A program made the position numbers and the translations under genes. This document shows positions 1 to 6,392 of a stretch of 6,423 nucleotides of DNA, piece after piece. Origin of the DNA: an uncultured Selenomonadaceae bacterium. GTDB taxonomy: Bacteria; Bacillota; Negativicutes; Selenomonadales; Selenomonadaceae. The stretch lies in contig CALZDE010000120.1 of NCBI GenBank assembly GCA_945637225.1, positions 1 to 6,423 of the forward strand, in the 5' to 3' direction. Within the stretch, counting starts at the first letter, position 1. Each line of letters begins with the position of its first letter. The notes under the pieces were generated by a model. The model did not search any database, was not told the DNA's origin, and worked only from the letters and a program-made list of their open reading frames with translations.

Positions 1-10
1 GTCATAGGAA

Positions 11-31
11 GAAAATGCTTGTTGCATTTTC
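11..31. repeat. Small perfect inverted repeat upstream of the first terminator
   Basis: GAAAATGC (11-18), a TTGTT loop (19-23) and GCATTTTC (24-31) form a perfect 8-bp A+T-rich hairpin. There is no U-tract directly after the stem, so it is not a convincing terminator. Nothing in bases 1-70 can be shown to code: the three + frames hit stops at 5-7, 33-35 and 37-39, so the end of an upstream gene could reach in only to one of these points. A TATAAT string at 47-52 has no good -35 partner. Confidence 0.3.
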
Positions 32-70
32 ATGATTGAGGGCGTTATAATTGAATGTGATAGATAAAAT

Positions 71-105
71 GGCTGGCTTTGGCATTTGTCAGGGCTGGCT
101 TTTTT
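71..105 (+). terminator. Wobble-rich hairpin terminator, copy 1 of a 34-bp direct repeat
   Basis: Bases 71-100 fold into a continuous 13-bp RNA stem (71-83 with 88-100) with a four-base loop, if G-U pairs are allowed, and six T follow (100-105). This is the layout of a Rho-independent terminator reading on the + strand. The many G-U pairs would be A-C mismatches in the opposite transcript, so it should work in one direction only. It most likely ends a transcript whose gene lies left of the window. Bases 72-105 are identical to 1086-1119, and the flanks (aaaat before, attat after) also match. Confidence 0.7.
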
Positions 106-112
106 GATTATC

Positions 113-141
113 TTGAAAAAACGTAACTTTTGGTGTATAAT
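113..141 (+). promoter_or_regulatory. Sigma-A-type promoter for the nuclease-like gene
   Basis: A TTGAAA -35 box (113-118), a 17-base spacer and a perfect TATAAT -10 box (136-141) lie just after the upstream terminator. Transcription would start near 148, leaving a leader of about 30 bases. SD site GGGAGG (165-170) sits six bases before the GTG start at 177. The promoter between two terminators makes the following gene a single-gene unit. Confidence 0.8.
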
Positions 142-176
142 GTTCAAAACAGGAAAATATTAATGGGAGGTGCGTT

Positions 177-1064
177 GTGAGTAAGAGGGAATCAGCAACA
201 AAGACTGATGAAAATGATATACTTTGGCATTCTGGACACTATGCCGCTATAAAGCTGGAGTTTTTGGAAAATGATGCTGATTTGACCTATGAAACAGAGC
301 ACCAGCTAAACCATGAGCCTATACGTATAGATTTGTTGGTTATAAAGAAAAATAAGGATATACAGATTGCCAATGAACTTGGGGCGGCTTTTCGTGGGTA
401 TAATATTATGGAATATAAGTCCGAAGAAGATAGCCTGAGTATTGATACAGTGTTTAAAGCAAATGCTTATGCTATGTTGTATAAAGCCTACGCAGATGAA
501 GTTGATGGTATTAAGATAGATGATATTACTGTTACACTGACTAGATTAGGTTATCCGCGCAATGCAATGAAGGCTCTAGCTGAACAGGGGTATGCTATTG
601 AAGAAAAGAATCAAGGAATATATATGGTTACTGGGAGAGCCATCTTACCAACTCAGATAATTGTAATATCCAGGCTAAAAGAAGAATTGCATTTTTGGAT
701 AACTAAATTGCGCAAATCCATTACAAAGGAACAAATTTTACAGGTCTTGAAGAAAGGAAAAGAACTTAACGAAAAGAAAATAGATTTGTATATTGGGCCA
801 TTGATTAATGTATTGGCTGATGCTAATAGAAAAGCTATGGACAAGATTAGAGAGGAGGAACCGGATATGGGGAATTATTTTAGAGAATTATTCAAGGATG
901 ACTTAGAGAAGCAGTGGAATGATGGTGTTGCTAAGGGCGAAGAAATAGCTAATATTAAAAATATAAGAAATCTGATGGAAACAACAAAGATGAATGCTGA
1001 AGCAGCGATGAACGCTTTAAAAATTCCATCTAATGAGGTTCCTAAGTATTTAGCAATGTTGTAA
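177..1064 (+). CDS. Rpn-like PD-(D/E)XK nuclease-family protein
   Basis: This 295-aa protein carries a PD-(D/E)XK nuclease signature in its N-terminal third. Acidic residues E39/E41 precede Asp52 in the strand RIDLLVIKK, and Glu79-x-Lys81 lies in NIMEYKSEEDSLSID. The region around the catalytic triad resembles the Rpn/YhgA-like (PDDEXK transposase-like) proteins that are common, often in several copies, in Bacillota genomes. Characterised Rpn proteins of E. coli are DNA endonucleases that promote recombination; whether this one cuts DNA is inferred. Residues from about 110 to 225 form a mixed middle region. The charged helical C-terminus (about 232-295) has the NLMETTKMNAEAAMNALKIP-type tail often seen in these families. 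No signal peptide or membrane segment is visible, so it should be cytoplasmic. The start is GTG 177, with a strong SD site six bases upstream. It has its own promoter and terminator, and the same terminator sequence also lies before it. Such proteins are often misannotated as hypothetical or metabolic enzymes. The fold assignment is fairly sure; the cellular role is unknown. Confidence 0.8.
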   Translation: MSKRESATKTDENDILWHSGHYAAIKLEFLENDADLTYETEHQLNHEPIRIDLLVIKKNKDIQIANELGAAFRGYNIMEYKSEEDSLSIDTVFKANAYAMLYKAYADEVDGIKIDDITVTLTRLGYPRNAMKALAEQGYAIEEKNQGIYMVTGRAILPTQIIVISRLKEELHFWITKLRKSITKEQILQVLKKGKELNEKKIDLYIGPLINVLADANRKAMDKIREEEPDMGNYFRELFKDDLEKQWNDGVAKGEEIANIKNIRNLMETTKMNAEAAMNALKIPSNEVPKYLAML

Positions 1065-1084
1065 ATGCAAATAGCAAAGAAAAT

Positions 1085-1120
1085 AGCTGGCTTTGGCATT
1101 TGTCAGGGCTGGCTTTTTTT
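1085..1120 (+). terminator. Wobble-rich hairpin terminator, copy 2 of a 34-bp direct repeat
   Basis: The structure begins 20 bases after the nuclease stop codon. Bases 1085-1097 pair with 1102-1114 around an ATTT loop, giving a 13-bp stem with five G-U pairs (1088-1111, 1089-1110, 1092-1107, 1093-1106, 1096-1103). Seven T follow at 1114-1120. It should end the nuclease transcript and insulate the kinase gene. It is the twin of the terminator at 71-105, offset by 1014 bases. Confidence 0.8.
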
Positions 1121-1130
1121 ATTATTTTAC

Positions 1131-1160
1131 TAGACTTTAGTGTGAAATTGATGTTATAAT
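1131..1160 (+). promoter_or_regulatory. Extended -10 promoter for the sensor kinase gene
   Basis: TATAAT at 1155-1160 is preceded by TGT (1152-1154), giving an extended -10 element. TAGACT at 1131-1136 is a four-of-six match to the -35 consensus, with an 18-base spacer. Transcription would start near 1167, so the leader is short (about 30 bases). The promoter lies directly after the nuclease terminator. Confidence 0.65.
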
Positions 1161-1177
1161 AAAGTATATGTACCTTT

Positions 1178-1192
1178 GGGGGAGGTCAGGAG
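1178..1192 (+). promoter_or_regulatory. Ribosome binding region that fixes the kinase start
   Basis: Two purine-rich stretches, GGGGGAGG (1178-1185) and AGGAG (1188-1192), lie 11 and 4 bases before ATG 1197. An in-frame TTG at 1176 would place these sites inside the coding region and has no SD site of its own. The ATG also puts a short basic n-region (TGKR) directly before the hydrophobic signal segment, as expected. Confidence 0.75.
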
Positions 1193-1196
1193 TTTT

Positions 1197-3998
1197 ATGA
1201 CAGGAAAAAGGGTTATAGCATTTGTTACACTGGTATTGGTATTTTTCGTTTTTTTTAGTATGTGTGAAACAGGAGAAGCGGTTCACCGTATTGTCAAAGT
1301 AGGATATATGAAAAACCTTAATTTTATGGAAGGTGACAGCAATGACGATATTAAGTCAGGCTATGGCTATGAATATATGCAGAAGCTGTCTTATTACACC
1401 GGCTGGGAGTATGAATATGTCTATGGGCAATGGGTGGAACTTATGGAGAAGCTTCAGACAGGGGAAATAGACATTTTAGCGGGTGTTTCTATTACAGATG
1501 AAAGATTAAAGAAAATGAACTTTCTAGATCAGCCTATGGGCCAGGAGGGTTATTATATATTTACTGAGGAAAGCGCTGATCATTTAACTGGTGATGGATA
1601 TAAATATAATTTGGCAGGATGCGTTGTTGGCTGTGTAGGCGATTCTATGCAGGAATTTTATTTAAGGAAATGGAATGCAGCGAATGGTAATCCTTGCGAA
1701 ATAGTTACCTTCAAGGGCAATAGGGATATGTGGAAGGCATATGATGAAGGCAGGCTGTGGGGCTATGCTACTGTTGATAACAATGTTACAAGCCAAAGCG
1801 GAATGGTGCCAGTAGCCTTTTTGGGGGCGGAGCCATATTTTTTGGCAATAAATAAAAATCGTCTTGACCTGTTGCAGGAGGGCAACGAAGCACTGAATGA
1901 ACTGAGAATAACAGATCCATTTTTTAATATAAAGCTTCATGAGAGATTTTTGGGTGATACGGCTGTTATGGCTATGCTGACAGATTCAGAAAAGGCTTGT
2001 CTGGAAAAGCATGAAGTAGTAAGAGTCGGTTATCTTGATTATTATAAGCCGTTTTCCTATACAGATAATCTTGGCGAACCTGCCGGAGCGGTTATCGAAG
2101 CAATTAAAAAGATTGCAGAACGCTTTAATCTGAAGCTGGATTTTCGTAAATATAGCAGTGTTAAAATGATGGAAGATGATTTACAGGAGCATAAGCTGGA
2201 TATTATGGTTCCTGTGTATTCTGATGCGTGGACTGCGGATGTTATGAATATTCTGGAAACCAATGCTATTTTTGACGTTACCATGAATATTATCTATACA
2301 GATGAAATGATTACTTCACCTTCGGATGTTATAGCGATATCTGAAAACAGTCCGATACAGTATCATTATGTGAAGAGGTACTATCCTAATAATCCTATCA
2401 TTGGCTATGCTGATTTTAATGAATGTATCAAGGCTGTGAAGAGGGGCGAGGCGAAGGCTACAATCGTCAACAGCTATCTTTCAAGCGTTTTGCTCCGCAG
2501 TGACAATTTGCTGAAATCAACAGAGCTTTCTGGCCGAGGTGATTTTTCTATTGGTGTTTACAAGGGCGATTATGAGTTAGTAGGCATTTTTGATAAGGGT
2601 ATCAGAGTAACAGGCCGTCAGGATTTTGAAAATATGATGTTAAGTAACGCTCAGCGTGCGTATCAGTTTTCTATTTATGAATATCTGACTGCAAGGTGGC
2701 AATTGATACTTTCAGCCCTTATGCTTCTTATGGGTATAGCGACTATGATTTTTGTCCGCTACAGTCATAAGATGCAAAGGAAAAATATGGAGCTGGAGGA
2801 ATATAAGGAAAAGCTTGAATTTGCACTGAAAAGGGCTGAGGCAGGCAGTAAGGCAAAAACCAGCTTCCTTTATAATATGTCTCATGACATACGTACTCCG
2901 ATGAATGCTATTATGGGCTTTGCTGAGCTGGCTCACCGTTTAGTAAAGCCGGATTCTCAGCTTGACAACTATATGACTAACATAAAAAATGCTGGTGACA
3001 GCCTGCTGACTCTGATAAATAATGTGCTTGATGTTGCCCGTATTGAAAATGGCAAGATGACATTGGATGAGTCGGTTCACTCTATTGTCAAGGCAACTGA
3101 TAATATAAGGGCTATGAATACGGTGACAGCAGAGAAAAAAGGCTTGGAATTTACTGTGGATGTGGATTATTTCCATGAAGCAATTTACATTGACCATGCT
3201 AAGACACAGGAAATATTCCTTAATATAGTTAGTAATTCCATCAAGTATACCCCATCGGGCAGTATCAAGGTGAAGTTTACTCAGCTTCCTACCGAGGACC
3301 CTGATTTCTGTATAATAGAAAGTATTGTAGAAGATACTGGTATAGGTATGTCGGAGGAATTTCAGCAGAGGCTGTTTGACAGCTTTGAAAGAGAGAAAAA
3401 CACTACTGCCAGCGGTATTCAGGGCACAGGTCTTGGCATGGCGATAGTTAAGCACTTGGTAGACCTGATGAATGGTACTATTGAAGTGGAAAGTGCTCTG
3501 GGCAAGGGAACAAAAATTACAGTAAAAATGAAGCACAGACTGGCAAACCTTGATTTGATAAATCACGATGAAGATGTTTCTGATGATAAGAATAATGAAT
3601 CATCTTCGGAGGGAAAATATAAGGGCAAGCGCATTCTCTTGGCTGAGGATAATGAATTTAATGCGGAAATTGCTGTAGAAATTTTGGAGGATGCAGGCTT
3701 CAAGGTGGAGCATGCAGAGGACGGTGTTGTATGTGTTGATATGCTGGAAAAGGCAGAGGCAGGACATTACGATGTTATTCTCATGGATATACAGATGCCT
3801 AATATGGACGGACTGAGAGCGACACAGCACATACGCAGGCTGGCTGACAAGGCAAGGGCTGACATCCCTATTATAGCTATGACTGCCAATGCTTTTGATG
3901 AAGATAAAAACAATGCCTTTAAAGCTGGTATGAATGGTTTTGTGCCAAAGCCAATTGAATTGGAAAATCTCTTTGAGGAATTGGAAAGGATTTTGTGA
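1197..3998 (+). CDS. Membrane hybrid histidine kinase with two periplasmic-type solute-binding sensor domains
   Basis: This 933-aa protein (numbered from ATG 1197) is a sensor kinase that should autophosphorylate on His and pass the phosphate to its own receiver. The order is: signal/anchor helix (about 6-22); SBP_bac_3-like Venus-flytrap domain 1 (about 30-250), with the T-D-E-R103 motif that in amino-acid-binding relatives grips the ligand carboxylate; flytrap domain 2 (about 272-490), which lacks that Arg; transmembrane helix (about 503-520); charged coiled-coil linker (about 523-553); HisKA with H-box SHDIRTP and phospho-acceptor His563; HATPase_c with N-box Asn680, G1 DTGIG (713-717) and G2 GTGLG (743-747); acidic linker (about 785-808); receiver with Glu817/Asp818, phospho-acceptor Asp864, Thr896 and Lys918. 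Both flytraps should lie outside the membrane. The layout recalls BvgS/EvgS but lacks their PAS and C-terminal HPt domains, so a separate HPt protein or response regulator must take over. FFSMC at 19-23 is not a good lipobox. All catalytic residues are present, so it looks active. The ligand is not known; amino acids or similar small molecules are the family-based guess. Confidence 0.9.
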   Translation: MTGKRVIAFVTLVLVFFVFFSMCETGEAVHRIVKVGYMKNLNFMEGDSNDDIKSGYGYEYMQKLSYYTGWEYEYVYGQWVELMEKLQTGEIDILAGVSITDERLKKMNFLDQPMGQEGYYIFTEESADHLTGDGYKYNLAGCVVGCVGDSMQEFYLRKWNAANGNPCEIVTFKGNRDMWKAYDEGRLWGYATVDNNVTSQSGMVPVAFLGAEPYFLAINKNRLDLLQEGNEALNELRITDPFFNIKLHERFLGDTAVMAMLTDSEKACLEKHEVVRVGYLDYYKPFSYTDNLGEPAGAVIEAIKKIAERFNLKLDFRKYSSVKMMEDDLQEHKLDIMVPVYSDAWTADVMNILETNAIFDVTMNIIYTDEMITSPSDVIAISENSPIQYHYVKRYYPNNPIIGYADFNECIKAVKRGEAKATIVNSYLSSVLLRSDNLLKSTELSGRGDFSIGVYKGDYELVGIFDKGIRVTGRQDFENMMLSNAQRAYQFSIYEYLTARWQLILSALMLLMGIATMIFVRYSHKMQRKNMELEEYKEKLEFALKRAEAGSKAKTSFLYNMSHDIRTPMNAIMGFAELAHRLVKPDSQLDNYMTNIKNAGDSLLTLINNVLDVARIENGKMTLDESVHSIVKATDNIRAMNTVTAEKKGLEFTVDVDYFHEAIYIDHAKTQEIFLNIVSNSIKYTPSGSIKVKFTQLPTEDPDFCIIESIVEDTGIGMSEEFQQRLFDSFEREKNTTASGIQGTGLGMAIVKHLVDLMNGTIEVESALGKGTKITVKMKHRLANLDLINHDEDVSDDKNNESSSEGKYKGKRILLAEDNEFNAEIAVEILEDAGFKVEHAEDGVVCVDMLEKAEAGHYDVILMDIQMPNMDGLRATQHIRRLADKARADIPIIAMTANAFDEDKNNAFKAGMNGFVPKPIELENLFEELERIL

Positions 3999-4040
3999 TA
4001 TTATTAAATAGTATATTTTGTATGCTAAATAAAAAAATAC

Positions 4041-4069
4041 TTTACATTGTTACAAATTGGTGGTATAAT
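4041..4069 (+). promoter_or_regulatory. Strong extended -10 promoter for the orf-cstA operon
   Basis: TTTACA (4041-4046), a 17-base spacer and TATAAT (4064-4069) give a five-of-six plus six-of-six match to sigma-A consensus, and TGG before the -10 box adds an extended -10. Transcription would start near 4076, giving a leader of about 60 bases before GTG 4137. I see no clear operator or riboswitch in the leader. No U-tract terminator separates it from the kinase gene, so some read-through from the kinase is possible. Confidence 0.85.
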
Positions 4070-4124
4070 TCATACCTATGAGATAGTACGTATATTTAGT
4101 ACAAAGGTGTATTGTAAAAGGATT

Positions 4125-4130
4125 GAGGTG
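4125..4130 (+). promoter_or_regulatory. Ribosome binding site fixing the GTG start at 4137
   Basis: GAGGTG lies six bases before GTG 4137. The longer in-frame reading from TTG 4047 begins inside the promoter, upstream of the expected transcription start, so its first 30 codons would not be transcribed from it. An in-frame GTG at 4128 overlaps the SD site and is less likely. Confidence 0.7.
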
Positions 4131-4136
4131 ACAATT

Positions 4137-4643
4137 GTGAAGCATTCTCTTGATACGGCAATTGACAGGTTTAGACTTGCTTGCCAGCCATATTATAATA
4201 TCAGGGAGAGTGAGGCACATGAGGCACCTCTTTTATTTGCCTGTGAGCTTTATCAGCAGTCAGAAGCATACATGGTTTCCCGTAAGGTAAATCTCTGGAC
4301 TGCAAATGCCGAAGAATTTCTTTATGCTTACAGAGTTCCACGCCTTACAGCAGAGCTTTTTACTGAATTAAAGGACAAGGCTTATGCTGATGGCAGGGGC
4401 AAGGCAAATATTGGTCCTGGGCACATGTGTACTTATGTGACGGCTGTTTTTTTCTGTGAGGATTGTACTGAGGAAGCAGTAAAGATGCTTAAAAAGTGCA
4501 GTCTGCACAAAACTTTTTTATTTTCCTTTCATGGCTGGCTTGATTTGCGATTGGCTATATATAATGAAGCTGATGGCAACATCATTACTAATGGTGCTGG
4601 CGAGCCTACGGGGGATTTTATAAAAAAGGTATTGCAATTATAA
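4137..4643 (+). CDS. Unnamed 168-aa soluble protein, first gene of the cstA operon
   Basis: I do not recognise a named family with certainty. The protein is 168 aa from GTG 4137, has no signal peptide or membrane segment, and should be cytoplasmic. Visible features are a helical, acidic N-terminal third (about 1-45); a central block SRKVNLWTANAEEFLYAYRV (48-67); a basic-glycine stretch with GPGHMCTYVTAVFF (93-106); a CEDC pair (Cys107, Cys110); and an aromatic stretch FSFHGWLDLRLAIY (129-142). There are six cysteines (16, 36, 98, 107, 110, 121). CxxC together with His96/Cys98 and Cys121 could bind metal or be redox-active, but nothing proves it. I vaguely recall similar uncharacterised proteins with the SRKxxLW...EHMYTYI...VF pattern in other anaerobes. 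The stop codon is only 20 bases before the cstA start and one strong promoter precedes both, so co-transcription with the transporter is likely; a regulatory or accessory role for CstA is inference. The reading frame is secure because of its promoter, SD site and operon position. Confidence 0.75.
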   Translation: MKHSLDTAIDRFRLACQPYYNIRESEAHEAPLLFACELYQQSEAYMVSRKVNLWTANAEEFLYAYRVPRLTAELFTELKDKAYADGRGKANIGPGHMCTYVTAVFFCEDCTEEAVKMLKKCSLHKTFLFSFHGWLDLRLAIYNEADGNIITNGAGEPTGDFIKKVLQL

Positions 4644-4663
4644 CTTGAAAGGAAGTCCTTTTC

Positions 4664-6370
4664 GTGAACACATTGGTATTATTGCTTATTTGTATGGCAG
4701 TATTAGGTGCGGGCTATGTTTTCTATGGCGGCTGGCTCTGCAAGCAGTGGGGTATCGACCCTTCTATTAAGACTCCGGCTCATACAATGAGAGATGGTGT
4801 TGACTATGTACCAGCTCCAGCACCTGTGCTTATCGGTCATCATTTTTCATCTATTGCAGGTGCAGGTCCTATTACCGGCCCTATTGCGGCGGCATTCTTC
4901 GGCTGGCTCCCTGTTACTCTGTGGGTTCTTATCGGTGGTATTTTCTTCGGTGGTGTCCATGACTTCGGTGCTCTGGTAGCATCTCTCCGTCATAAGGGAC
5001 AGTCCATCGGTGAGATTATTTCCACTAATGTAGGCCGTCGTGCTAAGGTTCTCTTTACTACCTTTGCTTATCTTACCCTGATTTTGGTAGTTGCGGCTTT
5101 TGCGGCTATCGTTGCTGGTACCTTCGGTGCGGTAGTGAAGGATGGCGCAATTGATATGGTAGCAAGTGAGACTCCTGCTTCCGTAGCTATGGTTTCCCTG
5201 CTGTTCATCGTAGTAGCTGTGGTTTATGGCTTCTTCGTTTATCAGCGTCATGTATCTACCGTTGTAGCAACTATCTGCGGTGTTTTGGCAATCGTATTCT
5301 GCATGGCAGTAGGTATGAACTGGCACCCAATTTATCTTACCAAGGATGTATGGATGTATATCGTAGGTCTTTACATCATGGTAGCTTCTGTAACTCCTGT
5401 ATGGATTCTGTTACAGCCTCGTGACTATTTAAGCTCCTTCCTGCTCTATGCTATGCTTTTCGTAGCATTTGTAGGTGTTGTAGGTGCTCATCCTGATATT
5501 AATCCTGAGACTTTCCCTGCGTTCACTGGTTTTGCGGTAGACACTAAGAACGGTACACAGTATCTGTTCCCAATCCTCTTTACTACTGTTGCCTGCGGTG
5601 CTATCTCCGGTTTCCATTCTCTGGTTTCCTCTGGTACTACCTCTAAGCAGTTAGATAATGAAGCTGACGCAAAGCCAATCGCTTATGGTTCCATGCTTCT
5701 TGAGTGCGTACTGGCAATTCTGACTCTGTGCGCTATTGCTTATGCTCGTGAGACTGGCCATGTAAAGGGTGCAACTGATATTTTCGCTGGCGGTATTTCC
5801 GCTATGGTAGCTACCATTCCTGGCTGTGCTGGTTTAGAGAATATTCTTTATACCCTGCTGGTACTGACCTATTCCGCATTCTGTCTGACCTCCCTCGATA
5901 CTGCTACCCGTCTGGGCCGTTTCATGTTCCAGGAATTGTGGCTGGAGCCAGGTCAGGTAGTAGGCGATGTAAAGGACGGTATCAAGAAGATTTTAGTAAA
6001 TCCTTATGTAGCTACGCTCTTTATCGTTATTCCTGGTGTTGCCCTTGGCATGGGCGGTTTCGCAAAGATTTGGGGCCTGTTCGGTGCGGCAAATCAGCTG
6101 TTGGCGGCTATCGGTCTGGTAGCAGTATGCGCTTGGCTGGGTAATGCAGGCAAGAATAATGGTATGTTCATCATTCCACTGTGCTTCATGGCTGTTGTAA
6201 CTGTATTGTCTCTGGGTATCATCGTGAAGAATCAGGTAATGATGATTATGGCAGGCAGTGCTGACTGGGGCCCATACGCTCAGGTAGTTATTGCGTCATT
6301 CCTGCTGATTTTGGCATTCGACCTCTTTGTTGAAGGTGCGAAGGCTATCAGAAAACCTAAGAATGCTTAA
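4664..6370 (+). CDS. cstA: CstA-family carbon starvation / peptide-pyruvate transporter
   Basis: This 568-aa integral membrane protein belongs to the CstA family. Characterised members take up peptides (CstA of E. coli and Campylobacter) or pyruvate (BtsT), and which substrate applies here cannot be read from sequence. About 14 to 16 hydrophobic segments run from residue 3 to about 556. Family hallmarks are RDGVDYVP (43-50), GHHFSSIAGAGPITGP (58-73), the FHSLVSSGTTSKQLDNEADA block (317-336) and LDTATRLGR (411-419). The later membrane bundle corresponds to the CstA C-terminal five-helix domain. It is shorter than the roughly 700-aa E. coli proteins, the missing part being mainly loops and C-terminal helices; short forms are usual in Bacillota. 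The start is GTG 4664 with AAAGGAAG (4648-4655) eight bases upstream; a start further downstream would cut into the first helix. Codons favour TTC, ATC, GGT and CGT, unlike the nuclease and kinase genes, which suggests high expression. It is second in an operon with the unnamed 168-aa protein, and a sensor kinase lies just upstream. No YbdD/YjiX-like (DUF466) small gene follows before the terminator. Confidence 0.93.
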   Translation: MNTLVLLLICMAVLGAGYVFYGGWLCKQWGIDPSIKTPAHTMRDGVDYVPAPAPVLIGHHFSSIAGAGPITGPIAAAFFGWLPVTLWVLIGGIFFGGVHDFGALVASLRHKGQSIGEIISTNVGRRAKVLFTTFAYLTLILVVAAFAAIVAGTFGAVVKDGAIDMVASETPASVAMVSLLFIVVAVVYGFFVYQRHVSTVVATICGVLAIVFCMAVGMNWHPIYLTKDVWMYIVGLYIMVASVTPVWILLQPRDYLSSFLLYAMLFVAFVGVVGAHPDINPETFPAFTGFAVDTKNGTQYLFPILFTTVACGAISGFHSLVSSGTTSKQLDNEADAKPIAYGSMLLECVLAILTLCAIAYARETGHVKGATDIFAGGISAMVATIPGCAGLENILYTLLVLTYSAFCLTSLDTATRLGRFMFQELWLEPGQVVGDVKDGIKKILVNPYVATLFIVIPGVALGMGGFAKIWGLFGAANQLLAAIGLVAVCAWLGNAGKNNGMFIIPLCFMAVVTVLSLGIIVKNQVMMIMAGSADWGPYAQVVIASFLLILAFDLFVEGAKAIRKPKNA

Positions 6371-6392
6371 AAAATAATGTGTATGTAAATAT

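Noticed and set aside
47..52. TATAAT as a promoter before the first terminator
   Set aside because: The best -35 candidate (TTGCAT at 22-27) is a poor match with a 19-base spacer, and the transcript would hit the terminator within about 50 bases.
66..1125. Flanking direct repeats as attachment sites or insertion-sequence target duplications
   Set aside because: The repeats fold as terminators with U-tracts in the proper place. There is no integrase, and no terminal inverted repeat next to them, and 34 bases is far longer than a normal target duplication.
1254..1265. Lipoprotein signal at Cys23 of the kinase (FFSMC)
   Set aside because: Met directly before Cys and Phe at -3 do not fit the usual lipobox, so an ordinary signal peptide or anchor helix is the better reading.
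2940..3566. 208-codon open frame on the - strand opposite the kinase catalytic core
   Set aside because: It lies fully inside the conserved HisKA/HATPase coding region, has no promoter or SD site that I can see, and its translation shows no recognisable domain. It is a shadow frame.
4009..4027. Small hairpin after the kinase stop codon as a terminator
   Set aside because: The 7-bp stem is almost all A-U, and it is followed by an A-rich run rather than a U-tract on the + strand. On the - strand no T-run follows it either.
4847..5326. 159-codon open frame on the - strand inside cstA
   Set aside because: It overlaps conserved transmembrane coding sequence of cstA. The translation is a polar, Asn/Thr/Tyr/Cys-rich string typical of the reverse of membrane-protein codons.
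5938..6144. 68-codon + strand frame inside the end of cstA
   Set aside because: It overlaps conserved CstA codons in another frame, and the Arg/Ser/Gly-rich translation has no support.
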